A DNA stretch of 64,000 nucleotides from Raphanus sativus (lineage: Eukaryota > Streptophyta > Magnoliopsida > Brassicales > Brassicaceae), in the NCBI RefSeq assembly GCF_000801105.2, contig NC_079512.1, positions 558,263 to 622,262 of the forward strand, given 5' to 3'. Every line of letters begins with the position of its first letter. The first letter of the stretch is position 1. Of the stretch, positions 23,383 to 34,671 are shown in pieces. A program made the position numbers and the translations under genes. Below the pieces are notes generated by a model. It saw only the letters and a program-made list of their open reading frames with translations, searched no databases and was not told the origin of the DNA.

Positions 23383-23613
23383 TTTTAGTAATTAAATCCC
23401 TCAGATGAATCATAAAAAAAACTCATCAACTAAAATCCTAGAAAATAAACTTTTAACTTTAATTTTGTTAACTTTTGTTACTTTTCGTCTAAAATATTGT
23501 GACGGAAGATCACTGATGTTAATAGAATCAAAATTGAGTTTGTTTTGTAAAAAAACTAGTTAAAGGATTTTTTTATGATTCATATTTAGTTGAAGGGTTT
23601 AATTAGTAAAACT
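23383..23613. mobile_element. Inverted-repeat element, probably a small MULE/MITE
   Basis: The left arm (ttttagtaattaaatccct, then gaatcataaaaaa) pairs with the right arm (tttttatgattca, then gggtttaattagtaaaa) over about 40 bases with mismatches. The spacer is about 140 bases. A second, partly duplicated arm of the same family lies at 23897-23993. No clear target duplication. Confidence 0.5.
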
Positions 23614-23896
23614 ATTTATTAATATAACCTTTGTAAATCTTAATTAAATTAATAATTCTGAATACTATTTAAAACTTAATATAACTTAGAAATATTAAAT
23701 TATTTGATATTTGCCAATAATGATATAAGAAAATTTATGTTTTATTTGCTATTGTCTTAAATCAATAAATCTAAAACTTAATATAACTAAAAATGGGGAT
23801 AGAAAGAATGTATGTCACCATGTGTTATGGTATTTTATACGGATAGCAACAATATGTTAATAGAACTAAAATTCAGAATTTATTTCGTAAAATTTT

Positions 23897-23972
23897 TAGT
23901 TGAGCAGATTTCTAATGATTCATTTTTAGTTGTTTAGTTGAGCAGATTTCTAATGATTCATTTTTAGTTGAA
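23897..23972. repeat. 38-bp tandem duplication
   Basis: The unit containing tgagcagatttctaatgatt occurs twice with a 38-base offset. It belongs to the same family as the right arm of the element at 23383-23613. Confidence 0.85.
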
Positions 23973-24061
23973 GAGTTTAGTTACTAAAACCTCTACGTAG
24001 AACAATTCAGCATGATTTTGTAAATAAGGTAGTTCTCTAGATTTTAAATGGAATCAATAAT

Positions 24062-24124
24062 AACAAGGCTGATCTCTGAATGCCCTTTTTACAAACAAAA
24101 AAAAAAAAAAACAAGGCTGATCTC
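24062..24124 (+). mobile_element. Ultra-short poly(A) insertion with 15-bp target duplication
   Basis: aacaaggctgatctc occurs at 24062-24076 and 24110-24124, bracketing about 33 bases: tgaatgcccttttt, then acaaac and A's. It looks like a severely 5'-truncated LINE/SINE insertion. Confidence 0.78.
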
Positions 24125-25810
24125 CACGTTGTACTGTCCGTGGTAGAAATTCGATATTCTACGTTTGTAAGCACGTATATGTCGTCGACAAAAGAACACT
24201 TATGTGTCTTATTGGTTAATTTTTCATATGTAAACCATTTTAACTAATCAATCGAATAACATTTTGTTTTAGTTAACAAAAAAAACAAATACCGGTCTTT
24301 GATTGTAGCTGTTATTATAATTTTTCTTACAAAATATTTGGTCATCATTGCTTAGAATTGTATATACTCAGCTCATAATTAGCCAAAAAGGTTTACCCTA
24401 CCATAAACGATAAAACCAGTTTTGTGGATTTTTTTTCTTTTGATATTTGTATATATGTGTCCCGATGGCAAATATATATAACGATGTAGACTACTATATA
24501 AGTCTAAGATACGACTATCCTCGTGCGGTCTTAATTGAACAGAATATATAGAACTTTAATATATTCACCTTTGAAAAAGGTTTATATTCTCGTTTCATCT
24601 AAATATCTTCGAAACTATTTTAAATTTTATTAAAATTCTTAAATACTTTATATAAATTCAAATCGACCAAAAAATCAGTTAAATAAATGTATAATAACAA
24701 ATATAGTTTTACACCTTAGTCATAATTCTACTTAACTTATTAAATAGAATACACTTTAAAATTAATCTTTAGATTTGCAAAATATTTACAACCTAATGCC
24801 ACTGAAGTAACTAAATGATCATATTTTAAATAATTTTTGTCTTTTCTAAAATTAATAAATTAATAATAATTCATAATTCTATGCTTTCCATGTTTTTTTC
24901 AAAACTAATAAAAGAATTCTATATTAAATTCAATATAAATTTTTTAACTTATCTATTTCATATTAATGTTATAAACATTAATGAACATCAATAATATACA
25001 GAAAATATTTATGTAACAATATAAGTTACATTTTGTCTCATTCTTCCCTACAACTCATGTTACTCTTCTTTTTTGAACAAATTCTTCTTCTTTACCAATA
25101 CAAATATATTATATGCATCATTATAATTATTTACCAACTTAACATGTATATAAAATAATTTATTAGACATTATCATAAAATTTTGATCAAAACAAATTTG
25201 TATGGATACACGGGTCATATTCTAAAAATGGTGGTAATACAATTGACGGTTTACAAGATAAAATTAAATTAAACAATAAACTATAGAATTATTATACCTA
25301 TAATGTTATTAAATAATTACTTAACACATGTTAATTTTAAAATATAGATTATTACTTAGACAAAAATAAAAACAAACATCCCCAAAGGCGTGGTTCAAAT
25401 ACACACAAACTTAAGTCCATTTATAATCTATTATCAGTTACATCAAATTTATATTTTATTTTTATTTTCTTACAAATTTAAATCTTAATTTTATATGTTC
25501 CAAATTTGATAGAAGTTTAACAGTCATTTTATTTTCTTACAAATATTATAACTGATGTATCATTTATAAATAGCATGCTAATTCATAATTATCTATTTTC
25601 GTACTTTCCATTTAAAAAATTTGTTCACTATATACCTTGGACATAGATCTTGTTATATAAATGTTAGATTTTTATATAATACCCAATATCAGTGATATAT
25701 TTTACGCTAAAATACTAAAATACAAAATTAAGTACAAATATAACATTTACATTTACAAATTTGACTATATTTACAAATATATTATTAAATACAAATATAA
25801 ATTAAATACT

Positions 25811-25837
25811 TGTGCGATCGCGCAGATCAAAATCTAG
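25811..25837 (+). mobile_element. Helitron 3' terminus
   Basis: Near-perfect palindrome tgtgcgatcgcgca (25811-25824), then gatcaaaat, then CTAG (25834-25837) followed by T. The 5' end is undefined. Confidence 0.6.
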
Positions 25838-26258
25838 TTAGTTAATGGTGAAAGAGAAAATACAAAGACTAGTAGATATTTAATACCTTAAATTCAATAT
25901 AATTTTAAGATATGTATTTCAAAAGATTAAATCGTTTATATATACGCTAATACACCAACCTATTTTATGTATGTGTACTTAGCTAACTCGTATAGGATCC
26001 TCCCATGTTAAAAATTACCTTTTTCAAAAAAAAAAATCAGTAAATATATATATTGGGTGTACAGTTTTCTATAATATTAATTTATTTGATAATTGTTTCA
26101 AAGTAGTTTTGAGACAGACATGAATTACTTCATGTATACGTATAGTCCCTCACATACATTTTTATATTAAAAGTAATTCAAAGGTATTCAAGCTGAGAGG
26201 TCTAAACAAAACAATTAAAAAGAGCCCCTGTATCTTTTCACAAAGGAACGTCTGCGTA

Positions 26259-26304
26259 TACTAGTCTCAAACCTTTTTTTTTTGAACTATTACTAGTCTC
26301 AAAC
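26259..26304 (-). mobile_element. Ultra-short poly(A) insertion (minus strand) with 14-bp target duplication
   Basis: tactagtctcaaac occurs at 26259-26272 and 26291-26304, bracketing 18 bases that on the minus strand read atagttc followed by A's. Confidence 0.72.
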
Positions 26305-26504
26305 TTTAGTTCTCTTCCTCACTTAACGATGAAACAATATTAACTATAGTATATTTATAACCAAATATTTAATTTATTTAATCCACAGACAAAAATAAAA
26401 AGACTGAGAGAGAGAGAGCAAAAAAGCCGTCATCTGATCTCTTCAAAAACGCATCGTATTCTCTCACATTTTTGCATCACATTCGTTTCCTTGAATCCCT
26501 CTGT

Positions 26505-26535
<31 letters not shown>
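26505..26535. repeat. (GA)n microsatellite in the APL leader
   Basis: A GA run 15-45 bases before the APL start codon. GA/CT runs are common in plant 5' leaders and can bind BPC-type factors. A further GA stretch starts at about 26406. Confidence 0.85.
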
Positions 26536-26538
<3 letters not shown>

Positions 26539-26550
26539 TAGAGAGAGAGA

Positions 26551-28105
26551 ATGTTCCATGCTAAGAAACCTTCAAGTATGAATGGTTCATATGAGAACAG
26601 AGCTATGTGCGTTCAAGGCGATTCAGGCCTCGTCCTCACCACCGACCCTAAACCACGTTTGCGTTGGACCGTCGAACTCCACGAGCGTTTCGTTGATGCC
26701 GTCGCTCAGCTCGGCGGCCCCGACAGTATGCACACCTATATATTATCTTGATCGATTTAACAAATAAAGGAATTGAATAAATAAGTTGTTGATCATTTTT
26801 TTATTTACAGAAGCGACTCCAAAAACGATTATGAGAGTTATGGGTGTGAAGGGTCTTACTCTTTACCACCTAAAGAGCCATCTTCAGGTATGTATACACA
26901 TATAAATATAATTTAGGGTTTTCTTTTCTTCCTTGCTTTGAATTTTATCTTTGAATTTGTCTTTGATTTCTTTTCACTTAATAATATAAAAATTCATCTG
27001 GTCTATGGGTGCAGAAATTTAGGCTTGGAAAGCAGCCGCACAAGGAGTACGGAGATCACTCGACAAAGGAAGGTTCAAGAGGTGACCGCTCTTCTTTTCT
27101 AGATTTATTAAGGTCTAAAAATTACACGTAAATGTGTATATATATGTTTTATATTTATGTTTATATATATTTTGGTTCATCTTATCTCAACAAAAAAAAT
27201 GTTACCATGTAGCTTCTGCCATGGATATTCAGCGCAACGTAGCTTCTTCTTCTGGCATGATGAGTCGCAACATGAATGAGTATATCCTCTCCTCTATTTA
27301 ATTTTACCTACTTTAATTTCATTTTAAATTAGCAGCAACTTACACTTCTTTTATCTGATCAGGATGCAAATGGAAGTTCAGAGAAGGTTGCACGAACAGC
27401 TAGAGGTAATTGATTTATATTTTATGGTATTTAACTCACAAAAATAATCCTGGCGTATATATAATATATATTGCGTTTAAATGTTTTTAGGTGCAGAGAC
27501 ATTTGCAGATGAGGATTGAAGCACAAGGAAAGTACATGCAATCTATATTGGAGAGAGCTTGCCAAACCCTAGCCGGTGAGAACATGGCAGCCGCCTCCGG
27601 TGGAGCGTTCAAGGGCAACTTGGGAAGCTCCAGTCTTTCCGCAGCTGTGGGTCCACACCCTCTTAGTTTCCCTCCATTTCAGGACCTAAACATCTACGGG
27701 AACACAACCGATCAAGTCCTTGACCATCATAACTTCCATCATCAGAACATAGATCAGAATCATTACACGACCAACAATGCTGCAGACACCAACATTTACT
27801 TGGGGAAGAAGCGACCAAACCCTAGTTTTGGTAACGATGTAAGGAAAGAACTCTTAATGTGGTCTAATCAAGATCACGAACCGATCGATGATGAGCATCG
27901 GATTCAGATACAAATGGCTACACATGTCTCCACGGATTTGGATTCTCTGTCAGAAATTTACGATAGGAAACCGGGTTTATCAGGTGATGAAGGAAATAAC
28001 TGTGGGAAATTATTGGAAAGGTCATCGCCTCGGAGATCACCATTGAGCCCTATGATGAACCCTAATGGTGGGTTAATACAAGGAAGGAACTCACCATTTG
28101 AGTGA
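26551..28105 (+). CDS. APL: APL, MYB-CC (GARP) transcription factor for phloem identity
   Basis: Six exons join in phase: 26551-26725, 26811-26887, 27015-27081, 27213-27279, 27363-27405 and 27491-28105, giving 347 residues. The single MYB-like GARP domain is at about 34-90 (PRLRWTVELHERFV, SHLQKFRLGK). The MYB-CC coiled coil with LHEQLE is at about 130-172. The C-terminal half is His/Asn-rich and ends GGLIQGRNSPFE. The N-terminus MFHAKKPSSMNGSYENRAMC and the tail match what I know of Arabidopsis APL (AT1G79430), which promotes phloem and represses xylem identity in the nucleus. All splice sites are canonical and no lesion is visible. The main alternatives, PHL2/PHL3, are less likely given the tail and the SSADH-OCT-CHX context. 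Confidence 0.93.
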
Positions 28106-28458
28106 TACAGTAATTTACTCTAATTTGTGTGATGCATGAGAACGTGAGAACGAGATATATTTTGTTCTTTATGAGCTGGACTTAGGGTTTAGAGGTGAGA
28201 AAAACAAAAACATGCAAAGATTGTTATGTTTACTGGATTAGTTTTGCTGGTGTTGTAAGTGTATCGAAACTATATATAAATCATTGTTATTGTTATAATA
28301 TTTAGGATCTATTATGTACTTATTCATTATTTTACCCAGTCAACTTTTTGAAAATTGATCTCAACATTGTTAAAATGTAGTCAAATTATTATATGATTTT
28401 TTTTTGTAATCCAAATTTTTATCCTGTGTGTCGTTGGTGTAACTATTTTAATATTATA

Positions 28459-28490
28459 CTAGACTTTGACCCGCGCTTTGGAAGCACGGA
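28459..28490 (-). mobile_element. Helitron 3' terminus, reverse orientation
   Basis: CTAG at 28459-28462, then actttgac, then an imperfect hairpin, CCGCGCTT-TGG-AAGCACGG (28471-28489). The element would extend to the right; its other end is not defined. Confidence 0.6.
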
Positions 28491-28880
28491 ATATTTTACG
28501 ATGAAAAATTTCACTAATAATTTAACAAATATTTTGGTAATTTTTAAAGAGTGTGTATTTAAAATATTTTTGCATTTAAATCAGTGTTTTTAAATTCAAC
28601 CTGATTGTGACTATACCGATTAATCTGGAGATCTGACAATTCAATTTAGGTTTCTAAAATATTCATATAAAAAAAATCATTAAAAACTGAGACTAACCGA
28701 TTGAACTGATGGATGACCGATATGTAATCTAATTGGATTTAAATTGTAATAGTTTCATAATTTTGTAATCTTATAATCCAAATTTTAAAGTTCATTATTT
28801 TGCAATTTATGAAATTATGACATTTCTACAAAATTTTAAAGAGAAAATGATAGATATAAAATAAATAAGATTAATTATTG

Positions 28881-28996
28881 TATTGTTTGGAAACATTAAT
28901 AGTAGTATAAAAAATATATTGTTTGGAAACATTGATAGTAGTATAAAGAAATAAGTATATTGTTTGGAAACATGGATAGTAGTATAAAGAAAGAAA
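28881..28996. repeat. Three tandem copies of a ~38-bp unit
   Basis: The unit attgtttggaaacattgata, then gtagtataaa, occurs three times in succession with small spacer differences. Confidence 0.85.
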
Positions 28997-29399
28997 CATT
29001 AGTGATTTAATGTAGGTTTAACTATAAAGTATAAAGGTGTATTTAATTTAAAAATTTACAAAATAAATGTTAGGTCCAACAGAATGTTTCTGTTTTAATA
29101 AGATAGATGTCTGATAGCAGTTCTTTGCTATTTTAAAAATAAATATTCGATTTAATTTTTAAATTTTGTATAATTTTCATTACTAACAGTCTTTTTTTTC
29201 GAGAAAATTGGTTATTTTTGTTTCCATTCCGGATATCAAAATTGAGAACTAATTAATATCCGATATAATTTCAGGTCTAATTCGATTCCAGTTTTTTTTG
29301 TCACAATCGATTCCGGTTCAGTTTCAGTATTTCATTTAGTTCAATTTTAAAGGCGAATAATTCAAGTTTTTAAGTTCAATAACAATTTCTTATTATATA

Positions 29400-29667
29400 T
29401 TTTCTCCGTTTCTAAAAGATCCATGTTTTAGAGAAAAAAATTGTTTTAAAAAATACATTTTTCATATTTTCAATGTAATATTTGTCAACTAATAATGAAA
29501 AATTGGGAAGTTTGAAAACATTAATTACATTTTGTGAAGTCTTATTGGTTTAAAAATATAGGAAATATAAAATTACAGAAATTATGCATTTATAGCTAAG
29601 TTTTAATATGTTTTATTAAAATGTGTGAAAATTCTATAACATGGATCTTTTAGAAAGAGAGAGAGAG
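29400..29667. mobile_element. Stowaway-like MITE
   Basis: The left end ctccgtttctaaaagatcca, then tgttt, and the right end acatggatcttttagaaaga, then gagagagta, are inverted repeats of about 27 bp. The size (~268 bp) and CTCC(GT) ends fit Tc1/mariner-type MITEs. The interior is AT-rich. Confidence 0.7.
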
Positions 29668-29783
29668 TATATTTTTTCATAACTGACAATCTTTTTTAGG
29701 CTTGCCATTAAATCAGAGGCATTGCAATTTTTCAAATATGTATGCTAAAGATATATACATATATAGAGCTCTATGTTTTTAGA

Positions 29784-29822
29784 ATATATAGAGACTTTTT
29801 TTTTGAAGAACATATATAGAGA
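29784..29822 (-). mobile_element. Ultra-short poly(A) insertion (minus strand) with 11-bp target duplication
   Basis: atatatagaga occurs at 29784-29794 and 29812-29822, bracketing 17 bases that on the minus strand read gttcttc then A's. Confidence 0.55.
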
Positions 29823-30298
29823 TTTATTTTAACCAGTGTATATGTATATTACATGTAATATGCCTTAACCGGTATGTATATCTCATGCAGGAACGTAACA
29901 TTTGTAGGACAAATATTGAACATTTATGGGTTCTAGAGAATACAAGGTCGCTCATGTTTCAAGGCATCTACGATATTTTAAAGCTTTTGAAGGGCCCTTT
30001 GCTTTTCCATGAGTTAGTTATTTCTATCTCAAGTTAGTTTGTACTTTGATGCTTATATATGATTACACTAAAATGGGAATATCTGCATCGGGAAACTAAA
30101 ATTCAAAACAAACTTAAAATTAAAGTTTATGGTAAAAAAGACTAATGAGTAAATAATAAAAGGAAGGACAGAGCCAGTTATAATGATGATGATCCCCATC
30201 AAAGCAAAAGGGTTTTAGGGTTTTGGGAAATCCACATGCAAACAGCAAGAAAAGCTGTAAACTTTGATTCAAATGTATATAGTCACTTGATTCATACG

Positions 30299-30751
30299 CA
30301 GTGCCGTGCGAGCACTTTGGGAGGCCTAAGGCGAAGTTTAAAGAATAATTTTGTTTATAAATTTTAATACAATATTAATAGTTTAAAGTTTTATAACACA
30401 TACTTTGTAATAAAACATAGATAAAATCTCTTATATAAATGTTATTTTTCTGTATTCACAATTTTTTTTATAAATTTAAAAATAAATCTAAATCATAGAA
30501 AAAAATTTGTGGAAAAACATAAACTTTAAATTGAAAGAAGCTATAATATACCAAAATAGAAAGGTTGCTAGAAATGAAAATTTTAATGAAAACAAAGATG
30601 AGGATCGAACTAAAGTACATGAAACTAACTAGAAGAACATTGTAACCACTATACCATAAACGATTTTTGTATTTTGGGGCCCTAAATTTTATTTATTTTT
30701 GAGGAGGCCTAAGGCAAATGCCTTTTTGATAACACCATAAGCACGGCTCTG
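30299..30751. mobile_element. Non-autonomous hAT-like transposon
   Basis: Terminal inverted repeats CAGTGCCGTGC (30299-30309) and GCACGGCTCTG (30741-30751) are flanked by an exact 8-bp duplication, ttcatacg (30291-30298 and 30752-30759). An 8-bp duplication and CAGNG ends are hAT hallmarks. The phrase gaggcctaaggc occurs near both ends. No transposase in 453 bp. A short internal stretch (about 30598-30660) resembles a tRNA-like/primer-binding remnant, but this is weak. Confidence 0.82.
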
Positions 30752-31343
30752 TTCATACGTGTAAGTAAGTAAGTTTGTATGTGTAGAGATTGATAGCTAC
30801 AACATACTTTCCAAAAGAAAGATAATAAAAGAACTTGTCATAAGAGATTAACCGACACTGAGTATCTATCTTTCCTTCCGTAGTTATCTTTGTTCTTTAT
30901 TCTTTTCTTTCTTCTTTTTTTTTTGCTTCATATGACCACTAATTAGTTCAAATATTAGTACATTCGGTCTTAATTCTAAACTTTTAATTAGTTTAAGTGT
31001 TTGTAAATCAAAAGTTTTTCCTTGATAGCGAATGACTTTTGTTTAACTACTCGATATATGCATCTAATTAGTCACAACAAATTCAAATTACCTCATTATG
31101 TACTATTATATATACTGAGTAGCTTTGATAGAGATAGAAAAATATAAAGATCTGGTCATCACTGGCATCTAAAAGAGAAAGCTCTCTCAGTCTCTTCTCT
31201 CTTTAAAAGCTGAGAAAACAAAAGGCAAAAAGAGGAGGATTGAAGGAGAAGCATATACAGATAGAGATATAAACGCACTCCCATGTGTGCACTTCTCGAG
31301 GAAGCTTCTCTTCTCCTTTTACCTAGCCCCACACCTCCCTCTA

Positions 31344-31481
31344 ATTACGTTCCTCTGTTACTACTATTTGTGAAACCTATTTAATTAGATTAAGCAAATC
31401 ACTTTGGATCTCATTACGTTCCTCTGTTACTACTATTTGTGAAACCTATTTAATTAGATTAAGCAAATCACTTTGGATCTC
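31344..31481. repeat. Exact tandem duplication of 69 bp
   Basis: The unit beginning attacgttcctctgttacta occurs twice, at 31344-31412 and 31413-31481, with no difference that I can see. The identity implies a recent event. Confidence 0.95.
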
Positions 31482-31497
31482 ATTAACTAATCCAGAC

Positions 31498-31650
31498 TTT
31501 TTTTTTTGATAAAATGTTAAGTTAAAAAGGTGATTTCACCTCTTTGCTGGGAAAACAAGCATTGTAAATAGTCATTCCCACCGTGAGTTAAACCCGGGTG
31601 GCAGAAGTTACAGCTGTAATCTCTTTACCACTAGGTCAATTCAACGTTGG
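31498..31650 (-). mobile_element. tRNA-related SINE with 10-bp target duplication
   Basis: On the minus strand the element starts ACCAACGTTGAATTGACCTA at 31650 with an A-box-like GACCTAGTGG, a B-box-like GGGTTTAACTC, and ends in poly(A) at 31498. Flanks taatccagac occur at 31488-31497 and 31651-31660. At 153 bp it fits the size of Brassica SINEs of S1/SB type. The Pol III boxes have diverged from consensus. Family assignment is by structure. Confidence 0.85.
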
Positions 31651-32024
31651 TAATCCAGACATTTTATATTGTACTATACTCTATCAATGCATTTCTTCCA
31701 GATAGATTTTTTTTTTGTATGTACAACAAATTAATACAACTATTTTATTTTTTTTAGTCGAGTGATAACATGACCTTTTGAAATTTTCAATATATGGATT
31801 TATACGATCAGGAAATGCCATGGTGAATTCAATAAAAATAAAATGAACTATCAAATAATTTCGTTTGATTATTGTTTCTGAATATCGTACCATATCAACG
31901 CTATAATTAACTGTAACGAATGATTATGTATGTATATATCTGAAGACCTAATATAATATTCCCTCGGTATCAAATAACTGGGGTTTAAGGTTTTTGTCCG
32001 CCGATTAAATAATTTTAAATTTGT

Positions 32025-32101
32025 ATTCAATTTTTTTCTTTGTCTAAAAGCAACAATAATTACAGCTAATTTGACCACTAAAAATTCAGATTGCAGAATA
32101 C
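32025..32101. repeat. Paralogue of the fragment at 32816-32916, without clear target duplication
   Basis: Shares tctaaaagcaacaataatta and cactaaaaattcaga with the TSD-flanked fragment 0.8 kb to the right, with several substitutions. Confidence 0.6.
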
Positions 32102-32815
32102 AAATGCTCAAAACATCAAAATACATTTACTTTTTACATATAAATTTGAAAAATCAATTAAAATGAAACATTTTTTTTCTTAAAGTAGTATATAGTGTTT
32201 TTAGCATTGAATTAGTAGTTATGGTTCTATATATGCAGTATATAAAATAGGCATGGGTATTCCAGATATCAATGTATTTTAATAGAATAGCAAGTTTGTT
32301 GCAAAACAATATATTTTTATTTTTATTTTTTATTTCATGGCTCTAAAATTATAAAATATGTTATTTAGGAAATTCAATTTAGATTTGATTTGGTCATTTC
32401 TATCATCATTTCGGGTAACACTATTGAAAGTCATTAATATTTCGATATAATTCATTTAATTCGATTCCAGTTCAGTTTTAGTTTTCCGGTTAATTCAATT
32501 AAAATGAGAATAATTCAAGTTTTTCAAGTTAAAATATCAATGGGGGGGGGGTTCAGTTAAATTGGATATTTCAGATAATCTTTTTAATATTCTATTAAAA
32601 TATTTGGTTAGTTTAATTTTTTGGTAATTCAGTTTATAAATAGTATAATTGTTTTTGAAATATTTATTGTTTTAAACTAAATATAATATTTATAAGTATT
32701 TTATTCATTTTTCGGTTTGTTTTTGGTTGGGTTCTATAAATATATCATCCTTCAGATCATTTACATAGTATTTGAGCCTGTACCATTTTCGGTTCATTCG
32801 GTTCTTCAGCTAGTT

Positions 32816-32916
32816 TTTTTTTTGACTAAAAACTTTTATTCAATTTTTCATTTTTTGTCTAAAAGCAACAATACTTACAACTAATTTGATCACTAAAAAT
32901 TCAGACCGCATAATAC
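32816..32916 (-). mobile_element. Short retro-insertion (101 bp) with 14-bp target duplication
   Basis: ttcttcagctagtt occurs exactly at 32802-32815 and 32917-32930. The insert starts with a T run (poly(A) on the minus strand). No Pol III boxes are clear, so this may be a truncated SINE or LINE tail. Confidence 0.75.
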
Positions 32917-32956
32917 TTCTTCAGCTAGTTACGGACTAATATGCCTATGCCTGATA

Positions 32957-33195
32957 ATCTCTCCGTTTCAAATTATTTGTCACTTTAGAGTAAAATTTTT
33001 GTTTCAAAATAAGTGTCGTTTTCGGTTTTCAATGCAAAATTTATTGACAATATTCTCTACTCTATTTTTCTATTGATTGATATATGGTTAGGTGTATTGG
33101 TAATAGTGTTTTTATGTTGTAAATATATAAAATTAAATGTTTTCTTAATCTGTGTGTATAAGATTAGAACGATAAATAATATGAAACGGAGGGAG
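32957..33195. mobile_element. Stowaway MITE
   Basis: The left end CTCTCCGTTTCAAATTATTT and the right end ATAATATGAAACGGAGGGAG, followed by TA, are inverted repeats of the plant CTCCCTCCGTTTCA type. TA borders both ends. Length is about 240 bp, with no coding capacity. Confidence 0.82.
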
Positions 33196-33952
33196 TATAA
33201 AACATGGATCACAAATGAGCATGTACAATGAATATTCAGCACAATTCCAAGTTCCAACATAATTTTTTTTTCCAACCATAAGTTAAATTACAAGTATTCA
33301 GTGCTTTTAATATTTATCCATCTCACTGAGCTTCTTTTTCGCGTTTCACATGCCTAAACGTGCATGTGATCGTAGCTTTACTTCTCTATCACAATTTTAA
33401 ATAAATAATACCATTAGTAAAAAAGTTAATGTTTGTACGCATATCATATGGTAATTATTATGGTTGTTAAGCAAACTAAAGTACTCATAATAAATAAATA
33501 AAAGTAATAAAGGTAACGGTCTCATGGATGGTCTATGCACATTCTTCCATGCAAGTTAAATAACAATCATCTGTAGGCACCTCATTACGTAAAATCTCGA
33601 CCTTGGATTCCATTTTCTCCTCCCTTTTTTCTAAAGGAGGATATATGTTGTATTATAAAAATTAAAAAGACAATAGAACCCCAGTAAATATTAAATAAAT
33701 AACGTAATATAATATAACTCGTGTTTGGATATGCATTTCATTTCAACACAAACTATAAACACTTAATTTACAGACCACCAAACCTATGTATATTTAACTA
33801 TTTAAAATTTAATAAAAAAACCAAATGTTCATCCTAGTATATCCGGTCGTGTTTCAACACCAAGGTGGTCTGGTCACTAGTGAGAATGGTGGTGGACGGT
33901 AGATGAACTAACCTTATAAGTCAAGACTTAGGAGAGTTGACCAAAGATTTTA
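33196..33952. other. Intergenic, nothing recognised
   Basis: AT-rich. The phrase gtcaagacttaggagagttg (33920-33939) recurs with two changes at 34788-34807, on the other side of the TRIM element. Confidence 0.5.
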
Positions 33953-34671
33953 TGACGCCTCCGACCACGGTTAATGGGCTTCCACGACCGCTCTCTCGGT
34001 TGTGGATCTCATCCCGTCCGATAGCCAGTCCGTTAATTTTTCCAAGATTCAAGAGTTTTGTTTAGTGACTCTACAATTACTATATGATTTTTTTCTGTTT
34101 TTTGGCCTCAATTATATGATATCGCAAATTCCGATAGGTTACGCATCATTTCACTACTCCAGTTCAAAGTACATTTACTGTAGAGTTCCAAACGGACGTG
34201 TATTGAAAAAGGTAAGTCCACTTTGATGACATAGATAGTAAAATAAATTCTTTTAAACCTTTTCATAACTTGGGATGTACAATTCACCCCCGTTTAAAGA
34301 ACACAACGTCTTCGCTGCACCCATGACAGGTCTCAAGACGCTTCTCGGATCGGAACCGAGATGACTAACCAGCTCTGACACCACTTGTAACGTTTCTGAC
34401 CGCTCACGGCTAATGAGCATTCCACGCCTGCTTGCTCGGTCCATGGGCCCATCCCGTCTGACGTTCTATCCGTTAATTTTTCTAAGTCTCGAGAAATTTG
34501 TTTATTGACCCTATAATCACCACATATGACATTTTTCATGCTTTGGTCTCACTCATACGATATCAAAAATCAATTTCTGATAAATCATCTATCTTTCCAC
34601 TACTCCATTTCAATCACATTTAACTCTGGAATTTGAAAGAGATATACCGGAAAATATACACTGTGATAACA
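33953..34671 (-). mobile_element. TRIM-type retroelement with two LTR-like repeats
   Basis: Two diverged direct repeats, 33953-34231 and 34386-34671 (about 280 bp each), share catcccgtc, ccgttaatttttc, ttggcctca/ttggtctca, cactactcca and others. Read on the minus strand, the internal 154 bp starts next to GTGGTGTCAGAGCTGG, which fits a tRNA-Met primer-binding site (TGGTATCAGAGC type), and ends near a purine tract, aaacgggggtg. This is the layout of a terminal-repeat retrotransposon in miniature. No gag/pol. The repeats are clearly diverged, so the insertion is old, and a 5-bp target duplication is not visible. Confidence 0.72.

Larger units (their letters stand above)
20888..26550. other. AT-rich region between the SSADH remnant and APL
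   Basis: No coding gene is supported. It includes microsatellites, an inverted-repeat element (23383-23613), a tandem duplication (23897-23972), a short poly(A) insertion (24062-24124), a Helitron end (25811-25837) and another short poly(A) insertion (26259-26304). A stretch at about 21960-22160 ending in gggttggagatgg looks MITE-like, but its ends do not pair well. The APL promoter presumably lies in the last kilobase. Confidence 0.55.
28106..33952. other. Intergenic region between APL and the TRIM element: nested transposons
   Basis: No coding gene is supported over about 5.8 kb. It includes a Helitron end, two Stowaway-like MITEs, a hAT-like element, a SINE, a TSD-flanked fragment and short tandem duplications, listed separately. 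Sequence at 29200-29350 and 32390-32800 is rich in degenerate CGGTT/CAGTTT repeats of Helitron or MITE type. In Arabidopsis I recall a DUF620 gene (AT1G79420) between APL and OCT5; nothing like it is seen here. Confidence 0.55.

Noticed and set aside
30598..30660. Possible tRNA gene inside the hAT-like element
   Set aside because: Only a B-box-like gatcgaac and a few tRNA-like words; no cloverleaf can be drawn.
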